64,000 bases of DNA from Lewinellaceae bacterium (lineage in GTDB: Bacteria; Bacteroidota; Bacteroidia; Chitinophagales; Saprospiraceae). Position 1 is the first letter of the stretch; every line of letters begins with the position of its first letter. Below the pieces are notes generated by a model. It did no database searches. It worked only from the letters and a program-made list of their open reading frames with translations, and was not told the origin of the DNA. Shown here in pieces: positions 35,481 through 46,677 of the stretch. The position numbers were made by a program, and so were the translations under genes. The stretch covers positions 94,840-158,839 of the forward strand of contig JADJOD010000002.1 of assembly GCA_016713985.1 (NCBI GenBank), read 5' to 3'.

Positions 35481-36988
35481 ATGGGCGTTATCCGACGGCA
35501 AAGCCTGAAACATTCGGCAGTCAACATGGTCGGCCTGATTATCGGCGGGGTGAGCACTTTATTCATTTACCCGCGTTCGCTCGAAACCAACGGTTTGATC
35601 GTGGTGCTGCTCCAGGTTGGGATGATTGGGCTGCCGTTGCTGACTTCCGGCGGCACCACGGTGGCGCTGCGTTTTTTCCCACGTTTTCAGGATAAAAGTA
35701 AGGGGCATAACGGTTTTTTGCCCCTGCTGTTGATGATGTGCCTCGTGGGTTGCCTGTTCACGGGTTTGCTCGCCTGGGCCTTCTGGCAACCTGTATCCGA
35801 GTTTTTGGTTCACCGGTCGAAAGGAGACCCGGCTATTTTGCAGCGATACCTCTGGGTGGCCGCTCCCTTAGCCTGTTTCTACTGCGTCGGGGTGGTTTTG
35901 AGCGTTTATTCCTATCATTTTAAACGTATCGTAGTCCCCTCCCTGCTGATCGATTTTTCCCAAAAAATCATCCAGCCTACCCTGGTGATTGCGGTTTGGC
36001 AGGAGTGGATTCCCCTGGGAGCAGCTGTTTGGGGAATGGTCATTCATTCTTTTTTGGTCATGGTGGGTATGGCCGCCTACCTGCGCTGGCTGGGTGAATG
36101 GCACTGGACTTCTTTCCGGCGTTTTCTGACGCCCGAGTTAAAGGGTGAACTGATCCGTTTTATCGGTTTCGGGGCTTTGGGCGGGTTTGCACAACAGATG
36201 GCTTCCAAAATCGACATATTTATGGTTGGCTCTTTAAACACGCTCGAATCGGCCACCATTTATTCCATCGCCGCTTATATCGCCGCAGCCATCGATATAC
36301 CCACCAAAAGTTTGTACGCAGCCAGTGCTTCTTCCGTTGCAAAATACCTGGCAGACGACAACCGGAAGGAAATGGAAAATTTGTATAAAAAAGTGTCTAT
36401 CAACCTTTTAGTGGCAGGTTTGCTCTTGTTTGGCGCGGTGTGGTTGTCGGCAGACAGCTTGTTCAATATCGTGCCCAACGGACACCTGGTCGCTTCGGGA
36501 AAATACGTGTTGCTGTTCATCGGCATTTCCAAGATCGTGGAAATGGCTACAGGACTCAATAACTATATGGTGTATTACTCCCGCTACTACCTGTGGTCGC
36601 TGATATCGCTGGGTATGCTTGCCATCGCCAATGTGGCATGCAACATCTGGCTGATCCCGCGGATCGGAATGAACGGCGCTGCGATTTCCACCCTGCTGTC
36701 CGTCACCTGTTACAATGCCGTCAACGTCGGGCTCGTCTGGCTCAAGTTTGGGCTTTTGCCCTTTTCGCGCAACACTTTTTTGGCGGTTTTACTGGCTTTG
36801 GCCGTGTTTTTTGTGGTACAGTTCATTCCGCTGACGGGAATCAACCTGCTGGACATCGCGCTGCGCTCGGGTTTATACGGTTTGATTTTGGTCTGCTCGT
36901 GTTGCGCCTGCGTGTTTCCCCCGACCTGAACGAGGGATTAAACGTGTTAATGGCCAAAAACAAATGGACCAAAAAATACCGGGTATGA
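35481..36988 (+). CDS. polysaccharide flippase (MOP/MATE-like, Wzx type; frame-broken)
   Basis: About 502 residues after correction, with 12-14 hydrophobic helices. N-terminus RRQSLKHSAVNMVGLIIGGVS and the conserved SGGTTVALRFFPRF (about 56-69) are typical of oligosaccharide-lipid flippases of Bacteroidota. The middle has FIGFGALGGFAQQMASKIDI (about 231-250). One base is missing near 36889-36892: after YGLILV the true end LLVLRLRVSPDLNEGLN to KKYRV lies in another frame and stops at 36988. It would move lipid-linked glycans across the inner membrane; no glycan cluster is adjacent apart from the distant glycosyltransferase at 26915. Confidence 0.85.
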
Positions 36989-37015
36989 CGCACCGGGAGG
37001 TGACCGGGCAAGTAC

Positions 37016-37507
37016 TTACTGTTGTGAAAAAATGAGGATCAGTGTGCTTTGTTCGGGACTGACGACCCGATCCACCCGCACGAACACCCCTTTTTCCACT
37101 TCCCGGTCTTCGCCGAGGCGCATATCCGCCCGGCGGGACTCGATCATATCGGCCCAGGCTTTGAGCGGCGCTTGTTTCCTGGAAAAAGAACTGAGGAAAA
37201 CCAGTTGCCGTGTGGCTTCTTTCAACCACAGGGAATCGGCGAACTGGCTGAAGTTTCCGGGCACCGTAAAGCGGTATTCCTGACGGGTTTGTTCACACAC
37301 GTCCTGGCTGATCTCCAGCATGACCTGGGTATCGAGCAGCAGGCTTTCCAGCGATTGATGGCCTTGTTTTTCAAAATTATACTGTAAAACATGCGGCAAT
37401 CCCGCTTCGAAGATGGGGGCCGGTTTGTATTTGCAGGTTTTTTCACTGTTGCAGGAAAACAACCCCAAAAACAGGGAAAAGGATAAGAACATGCCGTTTT
37501 TGTTCAT
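37016..37507 (-). CDS. small predicted lipoprotein, hypothetical
   Basis: 163 residues. Signal MNKNGMFLSFSLFLGLFSC with lipobox FLGLFSC, so lipidated. The mature part is a mixed domain (LPHVLQYNFEKQGHQSLESL; FTVPGNFSQFADSLWLK; EKGVFVRVDRVVSPEQ) without a family I recognise. It shares a short divergent upstream region with hutI, where a -7 box points its way (37549-37556). Confidence 0.6.
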   Translation of the reverse strand: MNKNGMFLSFSLFLGLFSCNSEKTCKYKPAPIFEAGLPHVLQYNFEKQGHQSLESLLLDTQVMLEISQDVCEQTRQEYRFTVPGNFSQFADSLWLKEATRQLVFLSSFSRKQAPLKAWADMIESRRADMRLGEDREVEKGVFVRVDRVVSPEQSTLILIFSQQ

Positions 37508-37548
37508 GGCTAAATTGCTGGTTTTTAAATATATGCCTTTTACTCCGG

Positions 37549-37556
37549 CAAAAGTA
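37549..37556 (-). promoter_or_regulatory. candidate -7 box for the lipoprotein gene
   Basis: Minus-strand TACTTTTG, a TAnnTTTG match, 42 bases before the start at 37507. It sits back to back with the hutI -7 box. Confidence 0.4.
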
Positions 37557-37558
37557 AA

Positions 37559-37566
37559 TAGTTTTG
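37559..37566 (+). promoter_or_regulatory. candidate -7 box for hutI
   Basis: TAGTTTTG, a TAnnTTTG match, 31 bases before ATG 37598. Only two bases separate it from the divergent -7 box. Confidence 0.4.
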
Positions 37567-37597
37567 CCCTCCCGATTCATTTGCCCATCCAAGTCTT

Positions 37598-38847
37598 ATG
37601 TCCAGTCTCCTCATCCGGAACATCAAAACCCTCCAGCAAGCCGAAACCCTGCCGCGCCCCATGGTCAAAGGCGCCGATATGGCCGTATTGCCCTCGGTAA
37701 ATGACGCTTACCTGCTGATAGAAAACGACAAAATTGCCGCTTTCGGTGTAATGGCCGAATGCCCGGAGCGCGCCGACCGGATCTTAGACGTAAGCGGCAG
37801 AATGGTTTTCCCCTGTTGGTGCGATTCACACACCCACCTTGTTTTTGCGGCCAGCAGGGAAGAGGAATTTGTCGACCGGATACGCGGGTTGTCGTACGAG
37901 GAAATTGCGCGGCGTGGCGGCGGTATCCTGAATTCTGCTCGGCGCCTGCAACAAACCCCGGAAGATGAACTTTTTAAAAGTGCCCTGCAACGCTTATACG
38001 AAGTCATCGGTTACGGAACCGGGGCGATCGAAATCAAAAGCGGTTACGGACTGACCCTGGAAAGTGAACTAAAAATGCTGCGGGTGATCAGGCGGCTAAA
38101 GGAAGTCAGCCCCATACCCGTCAAAGCGACTTTTTTGGGCGCTCACGCCGTTCCCGCCGAATACAAAGAGCGCCGAAATGAATATATCGATCTGGTAATC
38201 AATCAAATGTTACCCGTAGTGGCAGGTGAAAACCTGGCTGAATACTGCGATGTGTTTTGTGACAGGGGTTTTATACGGTGGAAGAAACCAACCGGATACT
38301 GAAAGCCGCAGCGTATTACGGTTTGAAACCCAAGATACATGCCAACGAACTGGATTATTCCGGCGGCGTACAGGTTGGCGTGGCAAATGGCGCCATTTCC
38401 GTTGATCACCTGGAATACACCGGCGACGCAGAGATACAGGCGCTTCTGGGCAGCAATACCCTGCCCACCCTGCTTCCATCCTGTGCATTTTTCCTGGGAA
38501 TACCGTTTTCCCCGGCGCGTAAAATGATCGACGCCGGGTTGCCGGTGGTGCTGGCTACGGATTACAACCCCGGCTCCTCACCTTCGAGCCGGATGTCGTT
38601 TGTAGTATCGCTCGCCTGTATAAAAATGAATATGTTACCTGAAGAAGCGATCAACGCCGCCACGATCAACGGTGCGCGGGCCATGGAACTGGAAGCCGGT
38701 TTTGGCAGTATTGCTGTCGGCAAGGTGGCAAATGTGTTCATTTCAACGCCAATTCCGTCGCTCGCCTACTTTCCCTATGCATTTGGCAATAATCTTGTTG
38801 ACGCCGTGATACTGAACGGAAAGATGTGGACGCCTCCCCGGCAATAA
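37598..38847 (+). CDS. hutI: imidazolonepropionase (frame-broken)
   Basis: Third enzyme of histidine degradation; opens imidazolonepropionate to formiminoglutamate. About 416 residues after correction, family-typical. Metal site DSHTHLVFAASREEEF at about 70-85. Later motifs are IKSGYGLTLE, KIHANELDYSGG, SVDHLEY and ATDYNPGSSPSS, all diagnostic. One T is missing in the T-run 38269-38272: CDRGF must continue YTVEETNRILKAA. No other hut genes are in the window. Confidence 0.92.
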
Positions 38848-39123
38848 AAAAAGTTAAGATGGCGTTCTGAGGCGGTTTTCGACCACAGTTTGCTTTTTTG
38901 CAAACATTTATTTTGTGACGATATGTCGGATACCCGCGCTTTGTCTAATTTTGCGCCCACTGTCAATCAAATCCGGCTGCATCTAATCCACTTTTCCCTC
39001 CCCACAGTGTTAAAACCTCCCGCCGAAGACAGCACTAATCCTTTGACTCGCATCTGATAGTTTGTTTAAATCCCCGCTTTTCGGAACATATCCATCAACC
39101 TTTGTTAAATTTTTACTCACGCA
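38848..39123. other. 276-base upstream region of the adhesin
   Basis: Contains TAATTTTG at 38946-38953, a -7-like box far (170 bases) from the adhesin start, and a small hairpin gtttgc-tttttt-gcaaac at about 38888-38905. No RNA gene or ORF could be supported. Confidence 0.35.
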
Positions 39124-42100
39124 ATGCACAAGTTTCTAATCCCTCTATTCGCGTGCTTCATTTGCACGACGACGCAACTTCGCGCCCAGGTTCCCCAAGT
39201 CATCTCTGTCCCTTACAATTTCGATCCCAATTTTACACCCACGGACGCCGATGCTGCCGCCTGCAATTTCGCCGGCACCTTTACGCCAGGACAATTTCTG
39301 GGCAAATAACGACACCAATCTCGACACCATTTATCTCTGCCGGGGCGACTCGCTTTCCTCCGGCGGCAGGTGTGCCGACCTGACCGGTGATCCGAACGGC
39401 TTTACCCCTCCCGGTGTCGCTTACATTTTTTATTCCTGTACACCGACCATCGACGGCATGACGCTCCAGAATATTCTGGCCAACGATCCCTGTTTGTTGC
39501 TGGCGCCCAACAACCTGCCGTATTTTGCATTCGGGCAACCCAGCGGCGATATCTGGCTGTTCAACAGCGGCAACCTGCAAACCCTGTTCAACGGCGGGCA
39601 ACCCGTGTTGCTCCACTTTGCTCCGGCCACAGTAGACGCCTGGCCTCCGCTTGATCCTTACGAACCGGTGTCGCCGGGTTTTCCGCCCGGCCCCTGCGTC
39701 AACGTAAATACGGCCGTCCAGTTTGAGGTCGTATACCTGAACGCAATTGTGGAAAGCGGCGTGTCTTCCAATTTTGGCAACGATTGCCTCGGAAAGTTCC
39801 GCATCAGCGGCGGTTATCCGCAGTGGAATACCGCTGCCAAATACACGATCGACATTTCATTGGCCAGCGACCCGACGGTTAAAGCATTGATTTACAACGC
39901 TGCCGACCAGTTGAAGCACAATGCGGACGTTATTTTTTCCGTACCGCAGGCCGGTATTTACAACGTTACGGTGGAAGACGGCAAAAGTTGCGGACATACG
40001 TTCCAGATTGCCATGAACGCCTGTAACGCCAGCGACAATGCCGTGCTTACTTTGCCGGATACAATTTCACCTCCGGGATCACAAATTTGTATTCCGGTAA
40101 ACGTGGAAGGTTTTCAGATCGTAGGCGCTTCTTTTTCCTTAGATTGGGACCCAACCATACTTGAATATATAGGAGTGCAAAACCCCAATCCGGCTATCGG
40201 CACTTTCAACGCAGGCAACCTGAATACCCAGAATACCCTGTCGGGGCAATTGGGGGTCATCATTTACGATCAGGATACCATCGGCGCTGTAATCAACATT
40301 CCGGACGGGCAATCCATGTTCGAAGTATGTTTTCAGGTGCTCGGACCTATGGATTCGTGTTCTGTAATTACTGCCACGAACGCTCCTTCCCAAATCAACA
40401 TCGAAGATCCGATCGGCAATTCCGTTGCACTTACGGTGAACACCGGGCAGGTATGTGTCGGTTTTTTGCCGTTTGAAATAGAAATTGCCGTGATCGATAC
40501 CACCTGCCTCGGCACCGCTTCCATCGAAGTGACGGCTTCCGGGGCTGTGGAAGGTTATGAAGTGGTGATTTCCAAATTAGTCACCGGCCCCACCTCACTC
40601 GGCAATATTGCCGTGTCGGGCGGCACTTACGTCCGGACCGGGTTAACCAGCGGCGTGTATTCCATTTGTGTTACCGATAATAACGGTGTGGGTACCAGTG
40701 TTTTCTGCGATACCATTACGCTGGATATCCCGACGCTGGGCGCTTCCCTGCAAAACACCCAACTTCCCACCTGTAACGGCGACACGGACGGTATCGTAAC
40801 CGCCATCGTTTCGGTGAGTGGCACTGCGGTTCCGAATCCGGGGCCGAATTTTACCTTTACCTGGACTCCCGCACCCGACCCGGGCACTCAGGAGTATTTC
40901 AACGCAGCAGCCGGAATCTATGCCGTTACGATTACGGATATGAATACGATGTGTACGGCGACGGCATCCGGCACACTTGATCAGCCTGCACTGATCACGG
41001 GGCAAAGTACCGTTACACCGGCTTCCTGCCCGGGCGTTTTTGACGGAGCGATCAGTTACGTGCCTCAGGGCGGCACTCCGTTTGCCGGCAACCTTTACCA
41101 ATATAACTGGGAATACACCCCTTCGCCGACGATTCCGCCTTCACAAGGCCCCGCCGGCCAGGGCAATCCGATCGTGATCACCGATTTGCCGGCAGGTTCC
41201 TGGTTTCTTACGGTGACCGACGGCAACGGCTGCACACACACCGAGGAAATTATCGTCACCAACATACGCGAGGTGGAAGTATTGATGACCTCGATCGATA
41301 ATACCAATTGTTTTGGCGACAGCACCGGCGCGGTATGTGTGGAGGTTCAGGAAACCCCTTCTTCCGCCAACCCGAACTACACGTTCTTCTGGTCGCCACT
41401 CGGGTTCCCGCAGACGGGCACCACGCCGCTTACAGACTGCTATTCCAACCTGCCGGCGGGCGATTATTTTGTGTTGGCCATAGACGCGATGGGTTGTGCC
41501 GATACGGCAACTTTTTCGGTATTGTCGCCGGAACCATTTTTCCTCGATACCATTTCGTTGCAAAGCCCCAACTGCACCTTTCAAAACAACGGTTCGATTA
41601 CGGTACAGGGATTTGGCGGCACCGGTGGCCCCAACTATACCTATAACTGGAGTACCATGACCGCCGGGGCCACAATTAACAACCTTTTCCCAGGTGATTA
41701 TTCGGTGACAGGTACGGATGCCAACGGTTGCGTGGATTCCCTGAATTTTACCTTGCAATTACCTCCGCCGCCTGCCATCACGGCTGTTGATTCCACTTCC
41801 GTAAAATGTGGCAGCGACGGATGTTTGTCCGTAACCGCCCCAACGGCAGCCACTTACAACTGGGCGACTATAGGAGGTCAGGTTGTGGGCAATACGGCTG
41901 AAATCTGCAATCTGATGGGGGACACCTTTGTAGTCACCATCATGGACAACCAGGGTTGTACCACCTCGGATACGTTCTCTCTGGCGCCGGTGACCCCGAT
42001 GTCGTTTTCAGACACGACGATCATCAATCCTTCCTGTTTCGGTTATGACGACGGTCAGATCAGCGTTGGTGTGATTGACGGCCAGCCCAACCCCACCCCG

Positions 42101-43757
42101 CCCAGTTACAGTTTCCTTTGGAATGATCCGAGCGCTCAGGCTACCGGCACCCTTATCAATGTAGTTGCCGGCAATTACACCGTTACGGTCACTGATTCGG
42201 AAGGATGTACCCTGGCGGGCACTTTTGCGCTAACCGATCCGCTCCAGATCATTACCAATTTCAGTGTGCCGGTTCCAACTTCCTGCTTCGGCGTTTGTGA
42301 CGGCGGCGTCACGATCACGGCGCAATACGGCCCCGCGCCGGGCATCCCGGGCAATTTTAATTTTGTCTGGGATGACGGCGGCACCAATGCTATACGCACC
42401 AACCTCTGCGCCGACACCGTCAGTGTAATTACCATCGACAGCGTCAATTGTTTTGCGCTGGATACAATCATCATCCCCGGCCCGCCGCCGGTGGAGTATG
42501 ACACCCTGTATTCCATTCCCGCTTCCTGCGACGGGAGCGCTGACGGTCAGGCCATTGTGGCCGGCGCCGGCGGCAACGGCGGCCCGTATACTTATATGTG
42601 GGAAGGTGGCCCAACGACGGCCGTCGTGAACGGCTTGCCAGCAGATGAATACAACATTACCATTACGGACAACAACGGCTGTACCGAAGAATTTGCAGTG
42701 GAGGTCCTGGACCCGGACCCCGTTCAGGTATTGTTCGACGATCAAACTTCGGAAGATGTTGCCTGCGCGGGCGGCGACAACGGTGTGTTGGCCGTTACTG
42801 TAACCGGCGGCAATCCGGGAACTTATCAATACAAGTGGGAAGATGCCAGCGGCATGGCGGTTGGCAATACACAAGTTGTTGAAAATCTGAGTGCTGGAAA
42901 CTATACGGTCACGGTAACGGATCCGAAAGGTTGCACCGGCGTCCAGACCCTGGCCGTCAATCAACCCCCGCCGGTAGTTGGTTCGTATATCCCCTGGGAA
43001 GAACTGCTTTGCAACGGTGATGAAACGACGCTGTATATCGATACGATCACGGGCGGCGCAGGTGGCCCTTACCAATTCAGTCTGGACTTCGGCGTCACAC
43101 TCAACCCCGACTTCCCGGTATCGATGGGAGGTGGAGAACACTATATCACTTATATAGACCGCCAGGGCTGCGAAATAACGGATACCATATTTGTGATCGA
43201 GCCCGAGCCCATCGTCGTGACCTTTAACCCGATCGAAATCGAGATCGAACTCGGCGATTCCATTCAACTCAATCCGCTCATCACCGGCGCTGTGGTAGAT
43301 ACGTTCCTGTGGACGCCCACCACCGGGCTTCAAAACCCGAATTCGATTACACCGACGGTGTATACCTTTAACAGTCAGGCATTTACGCTGATCGTTTTTG
43401 ACGCCAACGGTTGTGAGGGCTCCGGCTCCGTGCAGATCAATATCGACCCGAACAGAAATGTATACGTGCCGAACATATTTTATCCCGGCAACCCGAAAGG
43501 GCTGGATGATCACTTCAATCCGCAAGTGGGCCGGGGTGTCGAAACAGTCAACTATATGCGGGTCTACGACCGGTGGGGGAACCCTCATGTACGAGCGCAA
43601 TTCGTTCTTCCCGAACAACGACAACCTTGCAGAAGGTTGGGACGGCAAATACCGCGGTGACTATGTGAACCCGGCGGTGTTCGTCTACGCCATCGAGGTC
43701 AGGTTCCTCGACGGACGGGTGCTGCTTTATCGCGGCGACGTGACGGTGATACGATAA
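39124..43757 (+). CDS. SprB-like repeat adhesin with cohesin-like domain and type B T9SS tail (two frame breaks)
   Basis: About 1543 residues after correction. Signal MHKFLIPLFACFICTTTQLRA. About 300-450 is a cohesin-like domain (SFSLDWDPTILEYIGVQNPN). The long middle (about 450-1330) is a series of SprB-like repeats of roughly 80-90 residues; many contain N-Y-T-Y-x-W followed by PGDYSVTGTDANGC or close variants. The end (VPNIFYPGNPKGLDDHFNP, then MRVYDRWG, MYERNSFFPNNDN, VFVYAIEVRFLDGR) is the gliding-motility/T9SS type B C-terminal domain. An extra T at 39295-39297 and an extra G in 43575-43579 break the frame. Likely a cell-surface adhesin for gliding or attachment. Cysteine pairs in each repeat are conserved. 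Confidence 0.88.
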
Positions 43758-43782
43758 GAAAAACTGATTTGAAATAACATAC

Positions 43783-43818
43783 AAATGGGCCGTCTCCTCA
43801 ACCGGAGATGGCCCATTT
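43783..43818. terminator. bidirectional terminator
   Basis: Arms aaatgggccgtctcc (43783-43797) and ggagatggcccattt (43804-43818) pair over 15 positions with one G-T, loop of six. A-rich left side and T-rich right side let it end transcription from both convergent genes (adhesin and 43923). Confidence 0.75.
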
Positions 43819-43922
43819 GTTGTAGGATGAAGTACCCGGAAAATATTTTATTTACGTCACTTCAATCCCGGCAAGTCGTTGATTGTCTGCAACTTGCAAC
43901 AACCGGCGCCGATCGTTTTGCT

Positions 43923-44888
43923 TCAGGGCCGGTCTACTTTTTTCTTTTGCTTTTTATCCCGGCCCATGATGTCTTTTCCCTGGCGGGAATCCAGCACCGG
44001 TTCCGGCATGGGTGTTTCCGACATGACGTCGTTAAATACCTTGTCGATATATTTCCAGCGTCCTTTTTCAAATCGCAAACCGTCGTAACTGCCATCGGGC
44101 ACGTAGGTAATACCTCTGCCGAAAGGACTTGGCACCGGAATCAGGTGATCAAACAACACCATTTGGTATTGCTCGTCCCAGTTGACCCGCACGGATGCTT
44201 CGGCGGAATATTCGAATAACAGGCGGTGCTCTGCCACTTTGGCGCCTTGCCGGTCAAAAACGGGCGATCCAAATACCGGTTTTCCGGCCTCATCGAAACG
44301 AAGCACCTCGATTACTTTCCTTTTAGTAAAAAATTCAAACGCGTCGTAGCCCATAAGCAGGTAGCGGCGGCCTTCTCTGGTATCAAACTGGCGCAGGTTG
44401 TAGTATAACGCGCCGTACCAGCGATCAGGCGACAAAGGTTCGTCTACCGGGCGGTCATCCAGTTCGTAACTCCGGTCGCGAAGCGGGTAAAGTTGCAGGT
44501 CGCGGCTGTTCATCTGGATGGCGCCGTAGTAGCGGTAGGTAGAGTCGTTGACAAACAGTTGCCAGGTGAATATCCGGAAACTGCTGTCCGGCGGCGCCAT
44601 GATGGAGACACTTTTCAGGCGGTCGAACTGATACCGGAAGGAGTTTTCAACTTTCAGGGTGCGAACCAGCGCCGGGATCAGGGCCCGGCAGGCGGCAAAA
44701 CGTTCCAGTTCGATGGAATCATTCACCACGGCATAGGCCAAAAGTGCCAGGGTATCTTCACCCGTTTTGATGCGGGCGACCGCTTCTTCGGTGAGTTTTC
44801 CGGCGGAAACGACCCGGGTTTGCGCCCGCAGGGAAACTGCTCCGAGCAGCAGCAGCGCAACAAAGGCAACTTTGAGTTTCAACGGCAT
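43923..44888 (-). CDS. exported protein, hypothetical
   Basis: 321 residues from ATG 44888, which gives a clean signal MPLKLKVAFVALLLLGAVSL ending RAQ; the frame opens further upstream to 45083, but that overlaps the next gene and has no protein-like sequence. The mature part is globular (FRYQFDRLKSVSIMAPPDSS, then FRIFTWQLFVNDSTYRYYGA) with a basic tail rich in lysine (DKKQKKKVDRP). Orthologues of this layout are seen in Saprospiria-like genomes, as far as I recall, without a function. Confidence 0.6.
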   Translation of the reverse strand: MPLKLKVAFVALLLLGAVSLRAQTRVVSAGKLTEEAVARIKTGEDTLALLAYAVVNDSIELERFAACRALIPALVRTLKVENSFRYQFDRLKSVSIMAPPDSSFRIFTWQLFVNDSTYRYYGAIQMNSRDLQLYPLRDRSYELDDRPVDEPLSPDRWYGALYYNLRQFDTREGRRYLLMGYDAFEFFTKRKVIEVLRFDEAGKPVFGSPVFDRQGAKVAEHRLLFEYSAEASVRVNWDEQYQMVLFDHLIPVPSPFGRGITYVPDGSYDGLRFEKGRWKYIDKVFNDVMSETPMPEPVLDSRQGKDIMGRDKKQKKKVDRP

Positions 44889-44973
44889 AAGCAACAGGCT
44901 AAATTTGATGACGCCGAAAGAACGTGATGCCGGGCAAAAAATTGCCGTCAGCGGCCTCCATTGAAACGGTTTC

Positions 44974-46422
44974 TTACAGTTCGGCCAGCTTCTCCAGCAG
45001 CCATTCGTGGTTGACGGTAACGGCTTTATCGCGGGTGATTTCATCGCGCAATTTTCCGATGGCGTCTTTGTCGCCGGGTGCAAGGCGGGTCAGGCGGCGC
45101 ACATATTTCAGCAGGTTGAGGTAACTGCGCCGGCGTTGCTGGGGCAGGTTTTTGTGGCGGTTGAGGAAAACCCGAAATGATTCGGTAAAAGAATCGAGGG
45201 CGTCGTGTTCGTCTAATTCGTAATACGTGATGGTAAGAATAGCCTTACTGATCAGGTTATAACCAATATCTTCGTATTCGATGTCTCGCAACAGGTCAAG
45301 TACTTTGTCGTATTTTTTCTGATACAAATAGACACGGGCCAAATTGAATGTATACGTATTTTCTCTCGTATCAACAGGCAAGTAATCCTTGTAAGTATCG
45401 ACAAAAGACTCTGCCCAATCCAGTTTCCCGAGCCGCACAGCAACTCCAATAATATTATTGAAACGCCAGGGAGCCAGTTCTCCTTTTTCAAGAAATATTC
45501 CCTTTTTTATGGCATTTTCAAACAAGTTGAAATATTCCTGCAAAAACGGTCTGATGCCTTTGTTTAACTTGCCTGTACAGTAATGCAATGCGGAATCATA
45601 TAATTCAACCGCTTCTTTTTGGGGCATGACCCCGCCATAAGTATCGAGCAGGGCTTTTAGTTTGTAATAGTTTTCAACGTTTTCTTCATCGAAGAGGGTG
45701 AGAAAAGTATAATAATAAACCGTTAATTCCGGAATGTCGTCAATAGGAAAATTCTGAAGGTAATGAACGATTTCATGTACAAAGTGAATATCGTATTCAT
45801 AGTTACCCGTTTTGCGATGACTTAATGCCGTACTGTATAATTTCACCTTTTCAATCCAGTAAAACACGTCGAGGTTATAGGATATTTCCTCAATATTTGC
45901 CCGCATATTGACTTTCACGTCAAAATCCATCATGGCGTAATTTAATCGCTCAATCAGGTACGTGTTAAAATAGTAGTCCAGTGAACGATAAGGTTTTTTT
46001 TCAACCATTTCCCTCGCTTGCCGGAAAGCGCTGTTATACAGCACTTCGATCTTTCTTTGTACGACAAATTCCAAGGTATTAATGCTTTGCTTGGTTTCAT
46101 CCCGGGCGATAATTTCCTGGGCCATAAACCCTTCCACCTGTTTCAGCAGATCGGAGCAATACTTGCGAAAATTGACGTCGTCGAAAGGTTCATCCGGAAA
46201 AAGTTTCTGCCACACGACCTCCCGGTCGAATCCGGGCTTTCCCTTTTCGATGTTCCTGAATAAAATTTCATACAACTTAGTCAACGTCTGGCTTTGGTTG
46301 AAATAAGGCGAATAAAGGTACTTCAGCAAACGTTTGTGTTCGGTGTTATCTAAGTGCTGGAGCACCTGATAGACCTTGTTGTTGTACGGTTCCTGTCGGA
46401 GGGTATCTTTTTTACTCGGCAT
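44974..46422 (-). CDS. large helical-repeat protein, hypothetical
   Basis: 482 residues without signal or membrane segment. It is almost all helical with TPR-like amphipathic pairs (for example TYTFNLARVYLYQKKYDKVL, then YNLISKAILTITYYELDE). The N-terminus has QVLQHLDNTEHKRLLKYLYS and SPYFNQSQTL. The C-terminus ends HEWLLEKLAEL. I recognise no named family. A minus-strand TATCTTTG (46595-46602) lies 173 bases upstream. Confidence 0.65.
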   Translation of the reverse strand: MPSKKDTLRQEPYNNKVYQVLQHLDNTEHKRLLKYLYSPYFNQSQTLTKLYEILFRNIEKGKPGFDREVVWQKLFPDEPFDDVNFRKYCSDLLKQVEGFMAQEIIARDETKQSINTLEFVVQRKIEVLYNSAFRQAREMVEKKPYRSLDYYFNTYLIERLNYAMMDFDVKVNMRANIEEISYNLDVFYWIEKVKLYSTALSHRKTGNYEYDIHFVHEIVHYLQNFPIDDIPELTVYYYTFLTLFDEENVENYYKLKALLDTYGGVMPQKEAVELYDSALHYCTGKLNKGIRPFLQEYFNLFENAIKKGIFLEKGELAPWRFNNIIGVAVRLGKLDWAESFVDTYKDYLPVDTRENTYTFNLARVYLYQKKYDKVLDLLRDIEYEDIGYNLISKAILTITYYELDEHDALDSFTESFRVFLNRHKNLPQQRRRSYLNLLKYVRRLTRLAPGDKDAIGKLRDEITRDKAVTVNHEWLLEKLAEL

Positions 46423-46622
46423 GATATTTCTGAAAACGAACGGGTATTCGGCTCGTATTGTCCCGGAAAAACCGGGGGGAATATTTTTTCGACAGACGCG
46501 AGACGCGGGATAACCCGTGATGATTTTTTTTAAATCGTTGATTAAAAGAGAATTAGGGGTATTCTGTGCGATTCGTGTGCCAATCTGGCATCCACAAAGA
46601 TATTTTTTTGTTTTTCGAGGGG

Positions 46623-46651
46623 TTTGGTTCGGTAGAAAACTTCTATTTTTG
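46623..46651 (+). promoter_or_regulatory. Bacteroidota-type promoter for the dockerin/cohesin protein
   Basis: TTTG at 46623-46626, 17-base spacer, TATTTTTG at 46644-46651, 26 bases before ATG 46678. Confidence 0.6.
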
Positions 46652-46677
46652 GTCGTTTTTAATTTAATACCGCAGCC

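Noticed and set aside
42230..43648. Long minus-strand open frame (472 codons) opposite the adhesin
   Set aside because: It has no protein-like composition and is the shadow of a repeat-rich gene with strong codon bias.
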